Shown: positions 17,349 to 25,490, counted from the first letter of the stretch. The stretch is DNA of 43,857 nucleotides from Lacinutrix algicola (GCF_001418085.1 NZ_LIQH01000043.1:1-43857); one strand, 5' to 3'. Numbers and translations are program-made. The notes: generated by a model not told the origin, from the sequence alone.

Positions 17349-19187
17349 TTATCCTTTTACTAATTTCTTTGAAATGCTTCCGTTTGGAGTTTCTAATTTT
17401 AGTATATAAACACCTTTGTTTAATCTAGATACACTTACTTGTTTGTTAGTAGGAGTAACGTTTCCTTCTAAAACTTTCTTACCTAATATAGAGTAGATTT
17501 CAAAACGAGTGTTTTCTTTTACATCAATATTTAAAAGGTTTCCTTTAGTAGGATTCGGATAGATTTTAATCGCATTTAATGAAAATTCTTCAACGCTTAA
17601 TGAAGGATAACAAGTCCATGATAAATCATCAATTCTAACTCTATTAGAAGAAGACAGGTTCTCTAAAACTATTGTTACGTTTCCTATTATGTTTATATTA
17701 GAAATAGTAGTAGTTGTACTAGTTGTATTATCGTCAGTATAAGGAATAGAGCCTACAGAAGTTCCATTTACTTTAACATCAAAAGTTCCTGCAGAACCTC
17801 CAAAAGCTAATTGTGTAGTTACTGTTAAGTTTTCAATACCATTGCTAATTGAAGGAGATGTTAAAGATCCGTTTCTAATACAGATTGATCTTGTATTTAA
17901 TGGTTGGTCTGTTCTTGCATCTGTTGCTGTCCAACCATTTGCAATACCATCTACTCCTGTCCAAGTTCTTGTGGCGTATGATCCAGCATTAGCAGGAATG
18001 TTTTCGAAGCTTTCGTTTACACAGTCTGATCCAGTTGTTCCTCCTGCAAGTGTAGTTTCAGTATCGGAAGCACTTAAGTTAGAGGTGTTAGCTGCAGCAT
18101 CATTTGCTAAAACGGTAAATATATAAGTTGTTTCAGAGCTCAAGCCAGTAACCGTAAATGTAGTTGCATTAGAGCTTGTTGTTACATAAAAAGCACCATC
18201 AACATATATATCGTAGTTTGTTACTGTAGTATTGTCTGTAGAGGCTGTCCAAGCTAAATCTACAGAACTAGCAGTTGGATTGGAAGCTACTAAATTTGTT
18301 GGTGTTGTAGGATCTTGCGTATCTGGATTCGGGTTCCAGATTAAATCTGCATATTCAGGATGATCTACAAATGGATTTGCATTACCTTGAAAATTAAAAG
18401 CAGCATTGTTTCTGTCTCTTTCTCTTTGATCTACGGGATCTACGTTATTGTGCCAATCTAATAATGTATCGATTGCCCAAGGAAAAAATACTTGATCGTT
18501 ACTACCATTAAACATTTCGAAACTTGTATATCCATCTATAGTATTTTCGTAACGAGTAGCAAAGTATAATATAGCTCTAGCAATATCTCCTTTAAACTCA
18601 TCTATAGGTTCAAATACAACGCCGCTGTATCCTGCAGCTGCACTGGATCCTCTTTTAGATCCATTTAAAGAAGTCCATGTCGCATTAGCAACATTAGCAA
18701 AAGGATAACTACTTCTAAAGTTATTAACTCTGCAATCTGTTGGTATTACATGATGTATATCACTTTGCATTGGAAAAGCACTGTTAAAAGAGGATTGAGG
18801 AACTATGTGTTCTCTATTGTAACAATCTCCTTCAGAATTTTGGTTTCCACCTTCATCTACATTGTGTGAAAAGTTGTATGGGTCTGATCCTGATGGGTTT
18901 TCAGAATACATATCTAAAACTGTTCCGTCGTTTTCGTATACGTTTCCTGAAGAAACATTAACATCGGAGTGCGTGTCTACATAACCTTGAGACCCACTAA
19001 CTCCAGAACCATCGTATAATTGATCGTAAGTTCTTGCAGTATGTCCATTAGCTGTAATATCTCTTAATTCAGTTTTTAAGGTAAAACCTATTAATCCATT
19101 TGCACTGTCGTAATAATCAGCAGGAATCTGTGCTATTGCAACAAATGTTGTTAGTAAAAAAGTTATTGTAAGGTAAAAGTGTTTCAT
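17349..19187 (-). CDS. T9SS-secreted endonuclease I with FN3 domain
   Basis: This is a 612-residue exported nuclease. Domains in order are a signal peptide (residues 1-19, ending in AIA), an endonuclease I domain (about 20-290) with the catalytic segment REHIVPQSSF and the following HHVIPTDCRVNNFRS, and one fibronectin type III domain (about 297-382). A beta-sandwich-like region with C-rich and N-rich strands follows at about 385-525. A type A C-terminal sorting domain makes up the last 80 residues, with IYPNPTKG and the end motif KGVYILKLE then KKLVKG. The sorting domain marks it for the type IX secretion system and anchoring or release at the surface. It likely degrades extracellular DNA for nutrients. 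The stop is protected by a terminator. The start is 18 bp after the stop of the rRNA methyltransferase gene, so they may share a transcript. Confidence 0.94.
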   Translation of the reverse strand: MKHFYLTITFLLTTFVAIAQIPADYYDSANGLIGFTLKTELRDITANGHTARTYDQLYDGSGVSGSQGYVDTHSDVNVSSGNVYENDGTVLDMYSENPSGSDPYNFSHNVDEGGNQNSEGDCYNREHIVPQSSFNSAFPMQSDIHHVIPTDCRVNNFRSSYPFANVANATWTSLNGSKRGSSAAAGYSGVVFEPIDEFKGDIARAILYFATRYENTIDGYTSFEMFNGSNDQVFFPWAIDTLLDWHNNVDPVDQRERDRNNAAFNFQGNANPFVDHPEYADLIWNPNPDTQDPTTPTNLVASNPTASSVDLAWTASTDNTTVTNYDIYVDGAFYVTTSSNATTFTVTGLSSETTYIFTVLANDAAANTSNLSASDTETTLAGGTTGSDCVNESFENIPANAGSYATRTWTGVDGIANGWTATDARTDQPLNTRSICIRNGSLTSPSISNGIENLTVTTQLAFGGSAGTFDVKVNGTSVGSIPYTDDNTTSTTTTISNINIIGNVTIVLENLSSSNRVRIDDLSWTCYPSLSVEEFSLNAIKIYPNPTKGNLLNIDVKENTRFEIYSILGKKVLEGNVTPTNKQVSVSRLNKGVYILKLETPNGSISKKLVKG

Positions 19188-19205
19188 GTTAACTAATTTT
19201 TAATT

Positions 19206-20420
19206 TTAAGACTTCTTTTCTAAAAGCGCCATATAGAATCCGTCGAAACCAGATTCGTGAGATAGAATTACTTTGTCTTTAATAAAAGTAAAATCTTTCC
19301 CATTATCCGAAGTTAAAAACTTTTCAACTTGTTCATTATTTTCAGAAGGTAAAATAGAGCAAGTAGCATATACTAACTTTCCTCCAGGTTTTACCATTCT
19401 AGAATACGAGTTTAAAATCTCTTGTTGTGTTTTTTTAATTTTCTCAATAAATTCTGGTTGCATTTTCCATTTTGCATCAGGATTTCTACGTAATACTCCT
19501 AATCCAGAACAAGGTGCATCTATTAAAACACGATCTGCTTTATCGTATAATTTTTTAATTGGTTTGGTAGAATCTATCACTCTCATTTCTATGTTGTGAG
19601 CTCCAGCACGTTTTGCACGACGCTTTAATTCTTTTAATTTATTTTCATAAATATCCATTGCAATTATCTGACCTTTGTTTTCCATTAAGGCAGCAATGTG
19701 TAATGTTTTTCCACCTGCACCTGCACAAGTATCTACAACTTTCATTCCACCTTTTACGTCAAGAAATTCTGCAACTAATTGAGAAGATGCGTCTTGCACT
19801 TCAAACCATCCGTTTTTAAAAGCTTCTGTTGTAAACACGTTTCCGCGCTCAGCAAGTTTTAATGCACTTGGATGTCCTTTTAATTCTTCAGTTTCAACGT
19901 CTAAATCGAATAAAGCTGTTTTTAATTGCTCTTTTGTTGTTTTAAGTGTGTTTACTCTTAAAATAACATCGGCTTGTTGGTTAAGAGCAGTAGCTTCTTT
20001 GTTCCAAATTTTTTCGCCTAATTCAGACACAATTAACTCGTCCATCCAATCTGGAAAAGACTCTTTTATTTTTCTAATTTTAGACAGCTCATCAAAACGT
20101 CCTTTAATTTTTCTGGTTGGCGTACCTTCAAAATAAGTCCAATCTGGTAATTTTATTCCTTTTAATGTCGCCCAAACGGCAAATAAACGCCAAATATCAT
20201 CGCGCGAAAAAGGTTCTTTTACGCCTGCAATTTCCGCGTATAGACGTTTCCAACGTACTATATCATAGGTTGTTTCGGCAACAAAACCACGATCTCTACT
20301 TCCCCAACGTTTATCTCGTTTAAGAAGTTGTTGTACTACTTTATCTGCATACTTGCCTTCGTTAAAGATTAATAATAATCCATCAACGGTAGCAAAACAT
20401 AAATTTCTGTGTAATCTCAT
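19206..20420 (-). CDS. RsmB/NOP-family RNA m5C methyltransferase
   Basis: This is a 404-residue SAM-dependent RNA cytosine-5 methyltransferase. The SAM-binding motif DTCAGAGGKTLHIAA lies near residue 233. The two family cysteines are in DAPCSGLG and in YATCSILPSENN, the latter being the usual catalytic cysteine. The N-terminal 130 residues resemble a NusB-like RNA-binding part. It is the RsmB-type enzyme that modifies 16S rRNA in many Bacteroidota, though the exact cytosine cannot be read from sequence. The ATG at 20420 is chosen; an upstream in-frame TTG two codons earlier is less likely. A TACCTTTG promoter box lies about 56 bp above. The gene is transcribed divergently from the ECF sigma factor at 20611. 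Confidence 0.92.
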   Translation of the reverse strand: MRLHRNLCFATVDGLLLIFNEGKYADKVVQQLLKRDKRWGSRDRGFVAETTYDIVRWKRLYAEIAGVKEPFSRDDIWRLFAVWATLKGIKLPDWTYFEGTPTRKIKGRFDELSKIRKIKESFPDWMDELIVSELGEKIWNKEATALNQQADVILRVNTLKTTKEQLKTALFDLDVETEELKGHPSALKLAERGNVFTTEAFKNGWFEVQDASSQLVAEFLDVKGGMKVVDTCAGAGGKTLHIAALMENKGQIIAMDIYENKLKELKRRAKRAGAHNIEMRVIDSTKPIKKLYDKADRVLIDAPCSGLGVLRRNPDAKWKMQPEFIEKIKKTQQEILNSYSRMVKPGGKLVYATCSILPSENNEQVEKFLTSDNGKDFTFIKDKVILSHESGFDGFYMALLEKKS

Positions 20421-20475
20421 TTTCAATATTTAATCCAATTAAAAATCAAGTTATTTTGATGTTTAATTCAGCATG

Positions 20476-20483
20476 CAAAGGTA
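20476..20483 (-). promoter_or_regulatory. -7 box of the RsmB-type gene
   Basis: TACCTTTG on the minus strand fits TAnnTTTG exactly. It shares the short divergent interval with the sigma-factor promoter at 20549-20579. No TTG is visible at the -33 position. Confidence 0.5.
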
Positions 20484-20548
20484 CGTTAAAAGTTTAATAG
20501 TTGAAGAGTTTAACTAAAGTGTTATCTTTTCCAAAAAAAAATATTTTT

Positions 20549-20579
20549 GCGCAAGTTTTTAATTTCTATTGCATCTAAA
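20549..20579 (+). promoter_or_regulatory. ECF promoter P1 (sigma gene)
   Basis: GCGCAAGTT at 20549-20557 and CATCTAAA at 20572-20579, with 14 bases between CAAGTT and CATCTAAA. It is one of five identical-spacing copies in this region. It lies 31 bp upstream of the sigma factor's start codon, which implies autoregulation. Confidence 0.85.
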
Positions 20580-20610
20580 TACTATTAATATAATTTTCTA
20601 ATTCTTTTTT

Positions 20611-21189
20611 TTGACTGAAACCGAATTCATAAAACAATTAATAAATAAAAGCCAGCTAGCTTATAGTACTCTTTTGGACGATTTTCAACAAAAGGTATTT
20701 GCTACTTGTATTTCTTTTGTTCCTAATACTGAAGATGCCGAGGATATTGCACAAGAAGTTTTTGTTGAAGTGTTTAATTCTATACATAAATTTAAAGGTG
20801 ATTCTAAATTATCTACTTGGATTTATCGAATTACAACCAATAAGTGTTTAGAGTTTATAAGAAAGAAAAACACTAAAAAACGTTTTGCTTTTTTGCAATC
20901 TATTACAGGAAATGCAATACCAATGGATAAGACTTCATACTTTACAGAGATGAATCATCCTGGAGTTGTATTAGAAAATAAAGAGACAAGTGAAACTTTG
21001 TTTTATGCCATTAACCAATTGCCCGAAGCACAGCGTGTTGTTTTTACACTTCATAAAATAGATGGCAAAAGTTATAAGGAGATAAGTGAGATTACAAATA
21101 AGAGTTTATCTTCTATAGAATCTTTAATGTTTAGGTCTAAAAAGAGCTTACAAAAATTATTAGAAAATTTTTATAAAAATGGTAATTAG
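20611..21189 (+). CDS. ECF-type RNA polymerase sigma factor (regulon master)
   Basis: This is a 192-residue sigma-70 family ECF factor. Region 2 spans about residues 18-85, with the -10-recognising and core-binding segment around DAEDIAQEVFVEVFNSI and the STWIYRITTNKCLE helix. A linker follows, then region 4 (about 130-185) with the helix-turn-helix YKEISEITNKSLSSIESLMFR. It starts with TTG: the only sensible start after the P1 promoter, since the next in-frame candidate would cut into region 2. Transcription start is expected about 27 bases upstream. The next gene encodes a likely anti-sigma protein. The stop codon's last base is also the first base of promoter P2. I infer that it recognises CAAGTT-N14-CATCTAAA, because that motif precedes its own gene and four neighbouring units. 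Confidence 0.93.
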   Translation: MTETEFIKQLINKSQLAYSTLLDDFQQKVFATCISFVPNTEDAEDIAQEVFVEVFNSIHKFKGDSKLSTWIYRITTNKCLEFIRKKNTKKRFAFLQSITGNAIPMDKTSYFTEMNHPGVVLENKETSETLFYAINQLPEAQRVVFTLHKIDGKSYKEISEITNKSLSSIESLMFRSKKSLQKLLENFYKNGN

Positions 21190-21219
21190 CGCAAGTTTTT
21201 TATAAAACCTGCATCTAAA
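21189..21219 (+). promoter_or_regulatory. ECF promoter P2 (anti-sigma/sensor pair)
   Basis: GCGCAAGTT at 21189-21197 and CATCTAAA at 21212-21219, same 14-base spacing. The site begins on the last base of the sigma gene's TAG stop. It should boost the two following genes, giving a feedback loop. Confidence 0.85.
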
Positions 21220-21230
21220 GAAATATAGTA

Positions 21231-21548
21231 ATGAATACAAATATGAATATACAAGATAATGTTAAAAAGACTTTAGAAGTCTTTGATACAATGGAAACGG
21301 TAAAAGCGCCTCCTTTTTTTAAGGATAAAATGATACAACGTTTATTTGCTGAAAAAGAAAAAACGGCATCTGTATCTATTTGGAGTTGGTTTACACCCCA
21401 ATTACAATTAGCAACTTTAGTTTGTGTTGTTTTTGTTAATGTTTATGCAGTAAAAGAAATAAAGAGTTCTAAATATGAAGCTTCAATAACGAGTTTTGCT
21501 TCAGATTATGGAATTACAGCAGATCAAGAATCTTCTCTTTTTAATTAA
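21231..21548 (+). CDS. Small one-helix membrane protein, putative anti-sigma factor
   Basis: This 105-residue protein has a cytoplasmic-looking N-terminal half of about 50 residues, one membrane helix near residues 53-72 (LQLATLVCVVFVNVYAV), and a short extracytoplasmic tail ending in an acidic stretch. I recognise no named domain. Its place directly after the ECF sigma gene and before a Spy-like sensor, its size and its topology fit a minimal anti-sigma factor of the CnrY type. The annotated ATG at 21231 lies only about 7 bases after the expected transcription start from P2, leaving almost no leader. An in-frame ATG at 21243, four codons in, would leave about 19 bases and may be the real start. 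Function is inferred from context. Confidence 0.72.
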   Translation: MNTNMNIQDNVKKTLEVFDTMETVKAPPFFKDKMIQRLFAEKEKTASVSIWSWFTPQLQLATLVCVVFVNVYAVKEIKSSKYEASITSFASDYGITADQESSLFN

Positions 21549-21606
21549 TAAGACTATTGTTGCGTAATAAGAATATGTGCAGCTATAAAAAGTAATAATA
21601 AAGACA

Positions 21607-22083
21607 ATGAAAAAAAATAGCGTTTTATATATACTCCTTGTAGTATTAATAATAATGAATGGTTTTTTCTTATATAATTATTTAGGAAGACCGGAGCATA
21701 AAGGACCAAAAGAAAATGATGAATTTATTGTAAAAGCATTAGGATTAAATGAGACACAATTAAAGCAATTTAAAAGTGTCGAAAAAAATCATCACGACAG
21801 TATGAAAAATATTGGAGATAATGTTAAGGTTTATAAAGATGAATTGTTTGGAAAAATTTTAGCTTCAGAAGTTAATCAAGATGAAATAGATAGCTTAATA
21901 ATATTAATTTCAGAAAAAGAAATACTAAAAGAAAAAGCTGTTTTTAATAGACTTCGCGGCATTTACAATTTATGTAATGCAGATCAAAAACAACGTTTTA
22001 GTAATATTATAAAAAAAGCACGTAGACCAGATGGACCTGGAGCAGAAGGTCCAAGAGGAGGAAGACCGAATAGACCAGAATAG
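21607..22083 (+). CDS. Membrane-anchored Spy/CnrX-like periplasmic sensor
   Basis: This is a 158-residue protein with an N-terminal membrane anchor (about residues 7-25) and a helical periplasmic domain. That domain starts with GLNETQLKQF, a variant of the LTxxQ motif of Spy/CpxP and heavy-metal sensors such as CnrX. A KNHHDSM segment near residues 58-64 could bind metal. It ends in a Gly/Pro/Arg-rich tail (from about residue 138). In CnrYXH-type systems the anchored sensor binds metal and controls the anti-sigma factor; the gene order here (sigma, small membrane protein, this) is the same in kind. A general chaperone-like sensor of envelope stress is the alternative. The gene is 58 bp after the putative anti-sigma gene and is closed by a strong terminator, so both belong to the P2 transcript. 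Confidence 0.75.
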   Translation: MKKNSVLYILLVVLIIMNGFFLYNYLGRPEHKGPKENDEFIVKALGLNETQLKQFKSVEKNHHDSMKNIGDNVKVYKDELFGKILASEVNQDEIDSLIILISEKEILKEKAVFNRLRGIYNLCNADQKQRFSNIIKKARRPDGPGAEGPRGGRPNRPE

Positions 22084-22105
22084 CTGCTGTTTACAGAAAG
22101 ATTTT

Positions 22106-22139
22106 AAAAGACCTTTATTTTTATAAAGGTCTTTTTTTT
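22106..22139 (+). terminator. Terminator of the P2 operon
   Basis: A perfect 13-bp stem (AAAAGACCTTTAT with its complement), a TTTT loop and a run of eight T. It separates the anti-sigma/sensor pair from promoter P3, which begins 23 bp later. Confidence 0.93.
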
Positions 22140-22161
22140 GTGTTTTATTTAACAAAAGCAT

Positions 22162-22192
22162 GCACAAGTTATTTATTGAGGTAGCATCTAAA
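22162..22192 (+). promoter_or_regulatory. ECF promoter P3 (EF-hand/CotH operon)
   Basis: GCACAAGTT at 22162-22170 and CATCTAAA at 22185-22192 with the same 14-base spacing, 26 bp before the EF-hand protein's start codon. Confidence 0.85.
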
Positions 22193-22218
22193 AGTACATA
22201 ACAAATAAAATTTAGATT

Positions 22219-22503
22219 ATGAAAAGCAACACATTTAGAACAGCTGTATTAGTTTTTGGACTAACAGTATTAGTCGGTAATATTTCTTTTGGACAATCGG
22301 AAAACAGAAAAGAAAAAACACCTCCTACGTTTAGCGAGTTATTAAAAGAAATGGATAAAAAGGAAGATGGAAAGCTTGAGAAATCTGAGCTTAAAGGTCC
22401 GTTAAAAGAAGACTTTTCTAAAATAGATACAGATGAAGATGGTTTTATTTCTGAAAAAGAATTTAAAAAAGCACCAAAGCCAAAAAGAAGAGAAAGAAAA
22501 TAG
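22219..22503 (+). CDS. Small secreted EF-hand protein
   Basis: This is a 94-residue exported protein with a signal peptide (about residues 1-24, GNISFG then Q) followed by an EF-hand pair. The first loop, DKKEDGKLEKSE, is slightly degenerate. The second, DTDEDGFISEKE, is a canonical calcium loop (D-x-D-x-D-G-x-I-x-x-x-E). Between them is the KGPLKEDFSKI linker, which recurs almost unchanged in the EF-hand parts of the genes at 25491 and 26608, so the three modules are recent paralogues. It likely binds Ca2+ in the periplasm or outside the cell. It is first in the P3 operon, with 41 bp to the CotH-like gene, which suggests it works with or on that protein. No function is known for this family. 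Confidence 0.85.
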   Translation: MKSNTFRTAVLVFGLTVLVGNISFGQSENRKEKTPPTFSELLKEMDKKEDGKLEKSELKGPLKEDFSKIDTDEDGFISEKEFKKAPKPKRRERK

Positions 22504-22544
22504 AAAAGACTAATTAGCAGTTAAATAAACCAAAAATAAACGGA

Positions 22545-24011
22545 ATGAAAAGATTAAAAAGAAACCTAAACCTATTTATTGTAGCAATAACATTTGGTGC
22601 TACCTTATTAACCTTTAATGCCTGTGCTAGCGATGAAGATATTGCGGCTGTAGTGGCAGACGAGGAAGCGGCAGAAGCGGCAGACGATAGCGATTTTGTA
22701 GCAACAGATTGGACAGCAGAAACACATAGTAAAGATGCAGACCCTAATTTTGACGAAGTCTTTGAAGACAATGCAGTAAAAAGACTAGATATTGTTATTA
22801 CAGAAACACGTTGGCAAAGTATGTTGGACGATATGACTAATCTTTACGGAACGTTTGGTTCTGGAGCAGTTGGACCAGGAGGACCAGGAGGTGGTGGGCC
22901 AGGAGGTCCGGTTGAAACTACTTTAGATGAGGAAGATCCAATTTTTGTGCCAGGTGAAGTGTTTTATAATGGAAAAGAATGGTATAGAGTTGGTGTCCGT
23001 TTTAAAGGAAATTCAAGTTTAAAAACAAGTTGGGAAAGTGGTATTTTAAAACTGTCTTTTAAATTAGATTTCGATGAGTTTGAAGATGATTATCCTCAAA
23101 TTGATAACCAGCGTTTCTATGGCTTTAAAAAATTAAGTCTTAAAAATAATTTTAACGACAATTCTATGCTTCGAGAAAAAGTAGCTACAGATGTGTTTAG
23201 AAATGCAGGTTTAGTATCTTCTCATGCTGCATTTTATACTGTTTATGTAGATCATGGAAATGGACCTGAATATTTTGGAGTTTATACTTTAGTTGAAGAA
23301 GTGGATGATACTGTTTTAGACGAACAATTCTCAGACGATAATGGTAATTTATATAAGCCAGATGGAGATGCAGCAACTTTTGCTCTAGGTACTTATAATG
23401 AATCTGAATATGTAAAGAAAACAAACGAAGATGAAGGTGATTTTTCTGATGTAGAAAGCTTATTATCAATTTTACACGACGACACTAGAACTACAGATCC
23501 TGTGGCTTGGAGAACAAATCTTGATGCTGTTTTAGATACTGATGTGTTTTTAAAATATCTAGCAGTAAATACAGTGATTCAAAATTGGGATACTTATGGT
23601 AGAATGACGCATAATTACTTTTTATATAATAACCCAGATACTAGTAAGCTAACTTGGATTCCTTGGGATAATAATGAAGCTCTAGAAACTGGTAATATGG
23701 AAGGAGCTTTACCTTTAGATTTTTCTGGATTAAACGCGAGCGAATGGCCTTTAATTGGTTATCTATATCAAGATTCGGTTTATAAATCTCAATACGATAC
23801 TTATGTTCAAGAAGTTGTAGATGGTGCATTTAATGTAAGCACAATGCAGTCTACTTATTCTACTTATGCATCATTAGTGCAGCCATATGCAATTTCTGAA
23901 ATTGAAGGTTATACATTTTTAAGTAATAGCTCAGATTTTCAAAATGCAGTAAACGAACTTAATACTCATGTTTCAGCAAGAGCAAGTGCTGCAAGTGATT
24001 ATTTAAATTAA
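22545..24011 (+). CDS. CotH-family kinase-like lipoprotein
   Basis: This is a 488-residue lipoprotein (lipobox cysteine at residue 27) of the CotH family. Some CotH members are atypical secreted protein kinases distantly related to Fam20C. Family features seen are RFKGNSSLK (152-160), the nucleotide-binding area; LKNNFNDNSMLREKVATD (about 205-222); the FGVYTLVEEVD segment (about 245); NWDTYG with Asp349; and HNYFLY then PWDNN with Asp375. The last two hold the candidate catalytic and metal-binding aspartates. An insert of Gly and Pro (about 107-124) lies near the N-terminus. Many bacterial CotH proteins of unknown function exist, so kinase activity is a hypothesis. The gene follows an EF-hand protein in the P3 operon and ends at a terminator, putting a possible outer-surface phosphotransferase under ECF sigma control. 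Confidence 0.88.
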   Translation: MKRLKRNLNLFIVAITFGATLLTFNACASDEDIAAVVADEEAAEAADDSDFVATDWTAETHSKDADPNFDEVFEDNAVKRLDIVITETRWQSMLDDMTNLYGTFGSGAVGPGGPGGGGPGGPVETTLDEEDPIFVPGEVFYNGKEWYRVGVRFKGNSSLKTSWESGILKLSFKLDFDEFEDDYPQIDNQRFYGFKKLSLKNNFNDNSMLREKVATDVFRNAGLVSSHAAFYTVYVDHGNGPEYFGVYTLVEEVDDTVLDEQFSDDNGNLYKPDGDAATFALGTYNESEYVKKTNEDEGDFSDVESLLSILHDDTRTTDPVAWRTNLDAVLDTDVFLKYLAVNTVIQNWDTYGRMTHNYFLYNNPDTSKLTWIPWDNNEALETGNMEGALPLDFSGLNASEWPLIGYLYQDSVYKSQYDTYVQEVVDGAFNVSTMQSTYSTYASLVQPYAISEIEGYTFLSNSSDFQNAVNELNTHVSARASAASDYLN

Positions 24012-24033
24012 AATTTTGGTTGGTTAGTAGTGA

Positions 24034-24072
24034 AAAGGCTCTGTAAGGTGAAATTTATAGAGTCTTTTTTTT
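24034..24072 (+). terminator. Terminator of the P3 operon
   Basis: A 13-pair stem containing two G-T wobble pairs, an 8-base loop and a run of eight T, 23 bp past the CotH-like stop codon. Confidence 0.85.
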
Positions 24073-24118
24073 ATAAAAAAAAAAGTAAATTATTATCATT
24101 TTTAAAGCACTACAAAGA

Positions 24119-24868
24119 ATGAAGATTTTCAGAAAACTTAGAAGAACTTTAATAGCTTCTGGTAAAATTAAAAGCTACTTAATTTATGCTTTTGGAGAAA
24201 TTGTATTAATTGTTATCGGTATTTTAATTGCGTGGAAAATTAATAGTTTAAACGAAATACGAAAAAATAAAATTGTAGAGCATAAAATCTATCAAAGTTT
24301 AAACGAAGAGTTAGATTCTAATTTAAAAATTTTGGATTCTTCAATATATAGATATTCAGAAAATGTAAAAATCATTAGTAACACAATAAGGAATGTTGGT
24401 TTGCAACCAGAAGAGATAACAACTCAATTAAAAAAGGATATTGTTTTACTTAACTATAAACTAACTCAGTTACATGATGGCGCAATAAACTCTATAAATA
24501 GCACAAATAAATTTGAGTTTATAGAAAGTGCAGTATTAAAACATTTAATAGCATCTTACCCAAACGAATTAGACAATTTTAACAGTCAGGAAGCTAAAAT
24601 TGAAAACATTATAACAAACCGATTAAAACCAGAAATAGAATTGCATGTTTCTTTATTAGATATTGTTTCTAACCGAGACATCGGCTTCAAAACAGCAAAC
24701 TCTTTTTCCACACAATCTAATTATGTCGCCCTTTTAAATAGTAGAGGCTATCAAAATGCTATGGTCGATAGGTTAATACAAACAGAAATACAATTAGCAA
24801 ATAGTATAAGTTTAAGAGATAAAACAAAAACTATAGCATCTAAATTAAATGTAGAATTAGGTATTTAG
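24119..24868 (+). CDS. DUF6090 family one-helix membrane protein
   Basis: This 249-residue protein has a basic N-terminus, one membrane helix (about residues 24-43, the typical YAFGEIVLIVIGILIAW segment of this Bacteroidota family), and a long helical, probably extracytoplasmic C-terminal part with coiled-coil character. Function is unknown; family members are often found in multiple copies per genome. It stands between the P3 terminator and promoter P4 and has no copy of the ECF motif of its own, so it may not belong to the regulon. Its stop codon is 17 bp before P4. No clear -7 box was found in the 46 bp between the P3 terminator and its start, so its promoter is unresolved; readthrough is possible. 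Confidence 0.8.
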   Translation: MKIFRKLRRTLIASGKIKSYLIYAFGEIVLIVIGILIAWKINSLNEIRKNKIVEHKIYQSLNEELDSNLKILDSSIYRYSENVKIISNTIRNVGLQPEEITTQLKKDIVLLNYKLTQLHDGAINSINSTNKFEFIESAVLKHLIASYPNELDNFNSQEAKIENIITNRLKPEIELHVSLLDIVSNRDIGFKTANSFSTQSNYVALLNSRGYQNAMVDRLIQTEIQLANSISLRDKTKTIASKLNVELGI

Positions 24869-24885
24869 AAAAAAGTAATAGTTTA

Positions 24886-24916
24886 GCGCAAGTTATTTTA
24901 AAATTACACATCTAAA
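24886..24916 (+). promoter_or_regulatory. ECF promoter P4 (EF-hand/YHYH operon)
   Basis: GCGCAAGTT at 24886-24894 and CATCTAAA at 24909-24916 with the same 14-base spacing, 18 bp before the ATG of the EF-hand protein. Confidence 0.85.
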
Positions 24917-24934
24917 CATTAAAAACAAATTAAA

Positions 24935-25468
24935 ATGAAGAACAATAAACTAACACTTACAATTTTCACATTACTATTAACTATAGGTTTATATGCACAA
25001 GGACGTCCAGGCGGTGGCGGTGGTAGAGGTGGAAAAGGTGGAGGACAAAGAGGCGGGCAGCCTGATGCTTCAGAAATCTTTTCTAAGTTAGATACTAATA
25101 ACGATGAGAAAATAGATAAAGATGAAGCTTCCAAAGATAAAAGAGGGGAAATTTCTGAAAATTTCGACGAAATAGATAGTAACGAAGATTCATTCATCGA
25201 TTTAGAAGAATTAAAAGATTCTTTAGAGAATAGATCATCTAAAAGAAAACCTAAAAAAGTATCCCCTAAAAAGTTAATAAAAGAAGTCGACGATAACGGA
25301 GATGGTTCATTGAACGCGTTAGAAATTGCAGTAAAAAGAAAGCATGATTTAACTGAAAACTTTGCAGAAATAGATACGAATGGTGATAGCGAACTTGATT
25401 TGGCAGAGTTAGATGCCTATTATGCTAACACTAAAGATGATAATTCAAAAAAAAGAAAAAGAGATTAA
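24935..25468 (+). CDS. Secreted protein with four EF-hands
   Basis: This is a 177-residue exported protein. A signal peptide (about 1-21, ending in YAQ) is followed by a low-complexity Gly/Arg run (about residues 22-45). Then come two EF-hand pairs: DTNNDEKIDKDE, DSNEDSFIDLEE, DDNGDGSLNALE and DTNGDSELDLAE. Two of the loops have the glycine at position 6 replaced (E or S), so their calcium affinity may differ. The lysine-rich stretch between the pairs (about 97-112) and the KKRKRD tail are strongly basic. It heads the P4 operon, 22 bp before the YHYH lipoprotein. It probably acts as a secreted Ca2+-responsive or matrix protein; the exact role is unknown. Confidence 0.85.
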   Translation: MKNNKLTLTIFTLLLTIGLYAQGRPGGGGGRGGKGGGQRGGQPDASEIFSKLDTNNDEKIDKDEASKDKRGEISENFDEIDSNEDSFIDLEELKDSLENRSSKRKPKKVSPKKLIKEVDDNGDGSLNALEIAVKRKHDLTENFAEIDTNGDSELDLAELDAYYANTKDDNSKKRKRD

Positions 25469-25490
25469 GTTTTTAAAACTAAGCGAAACG

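Noticed and set aside
20446-20471. Another CAAGTT in the RsmB upstream region
   Set aside because: After 14 bases the sequence is TTCAGC, not CATCTA, so it is not a sixth copy of the ECF motif.
23197-23469. Open frames antisense to the CotH-like gene
   Set aside because: They have the Leu/His/Tyr-rich composition of a shadow frame, no start context and no family match; the sense frame has clear CotH motifs.
25413-25490. Upstream extension of the YHYH/EF-hand protein
   Set aside because: It overlaps the end of the preceding EF-hand gene in another frame and would bury the lipoprotein signal peptide.
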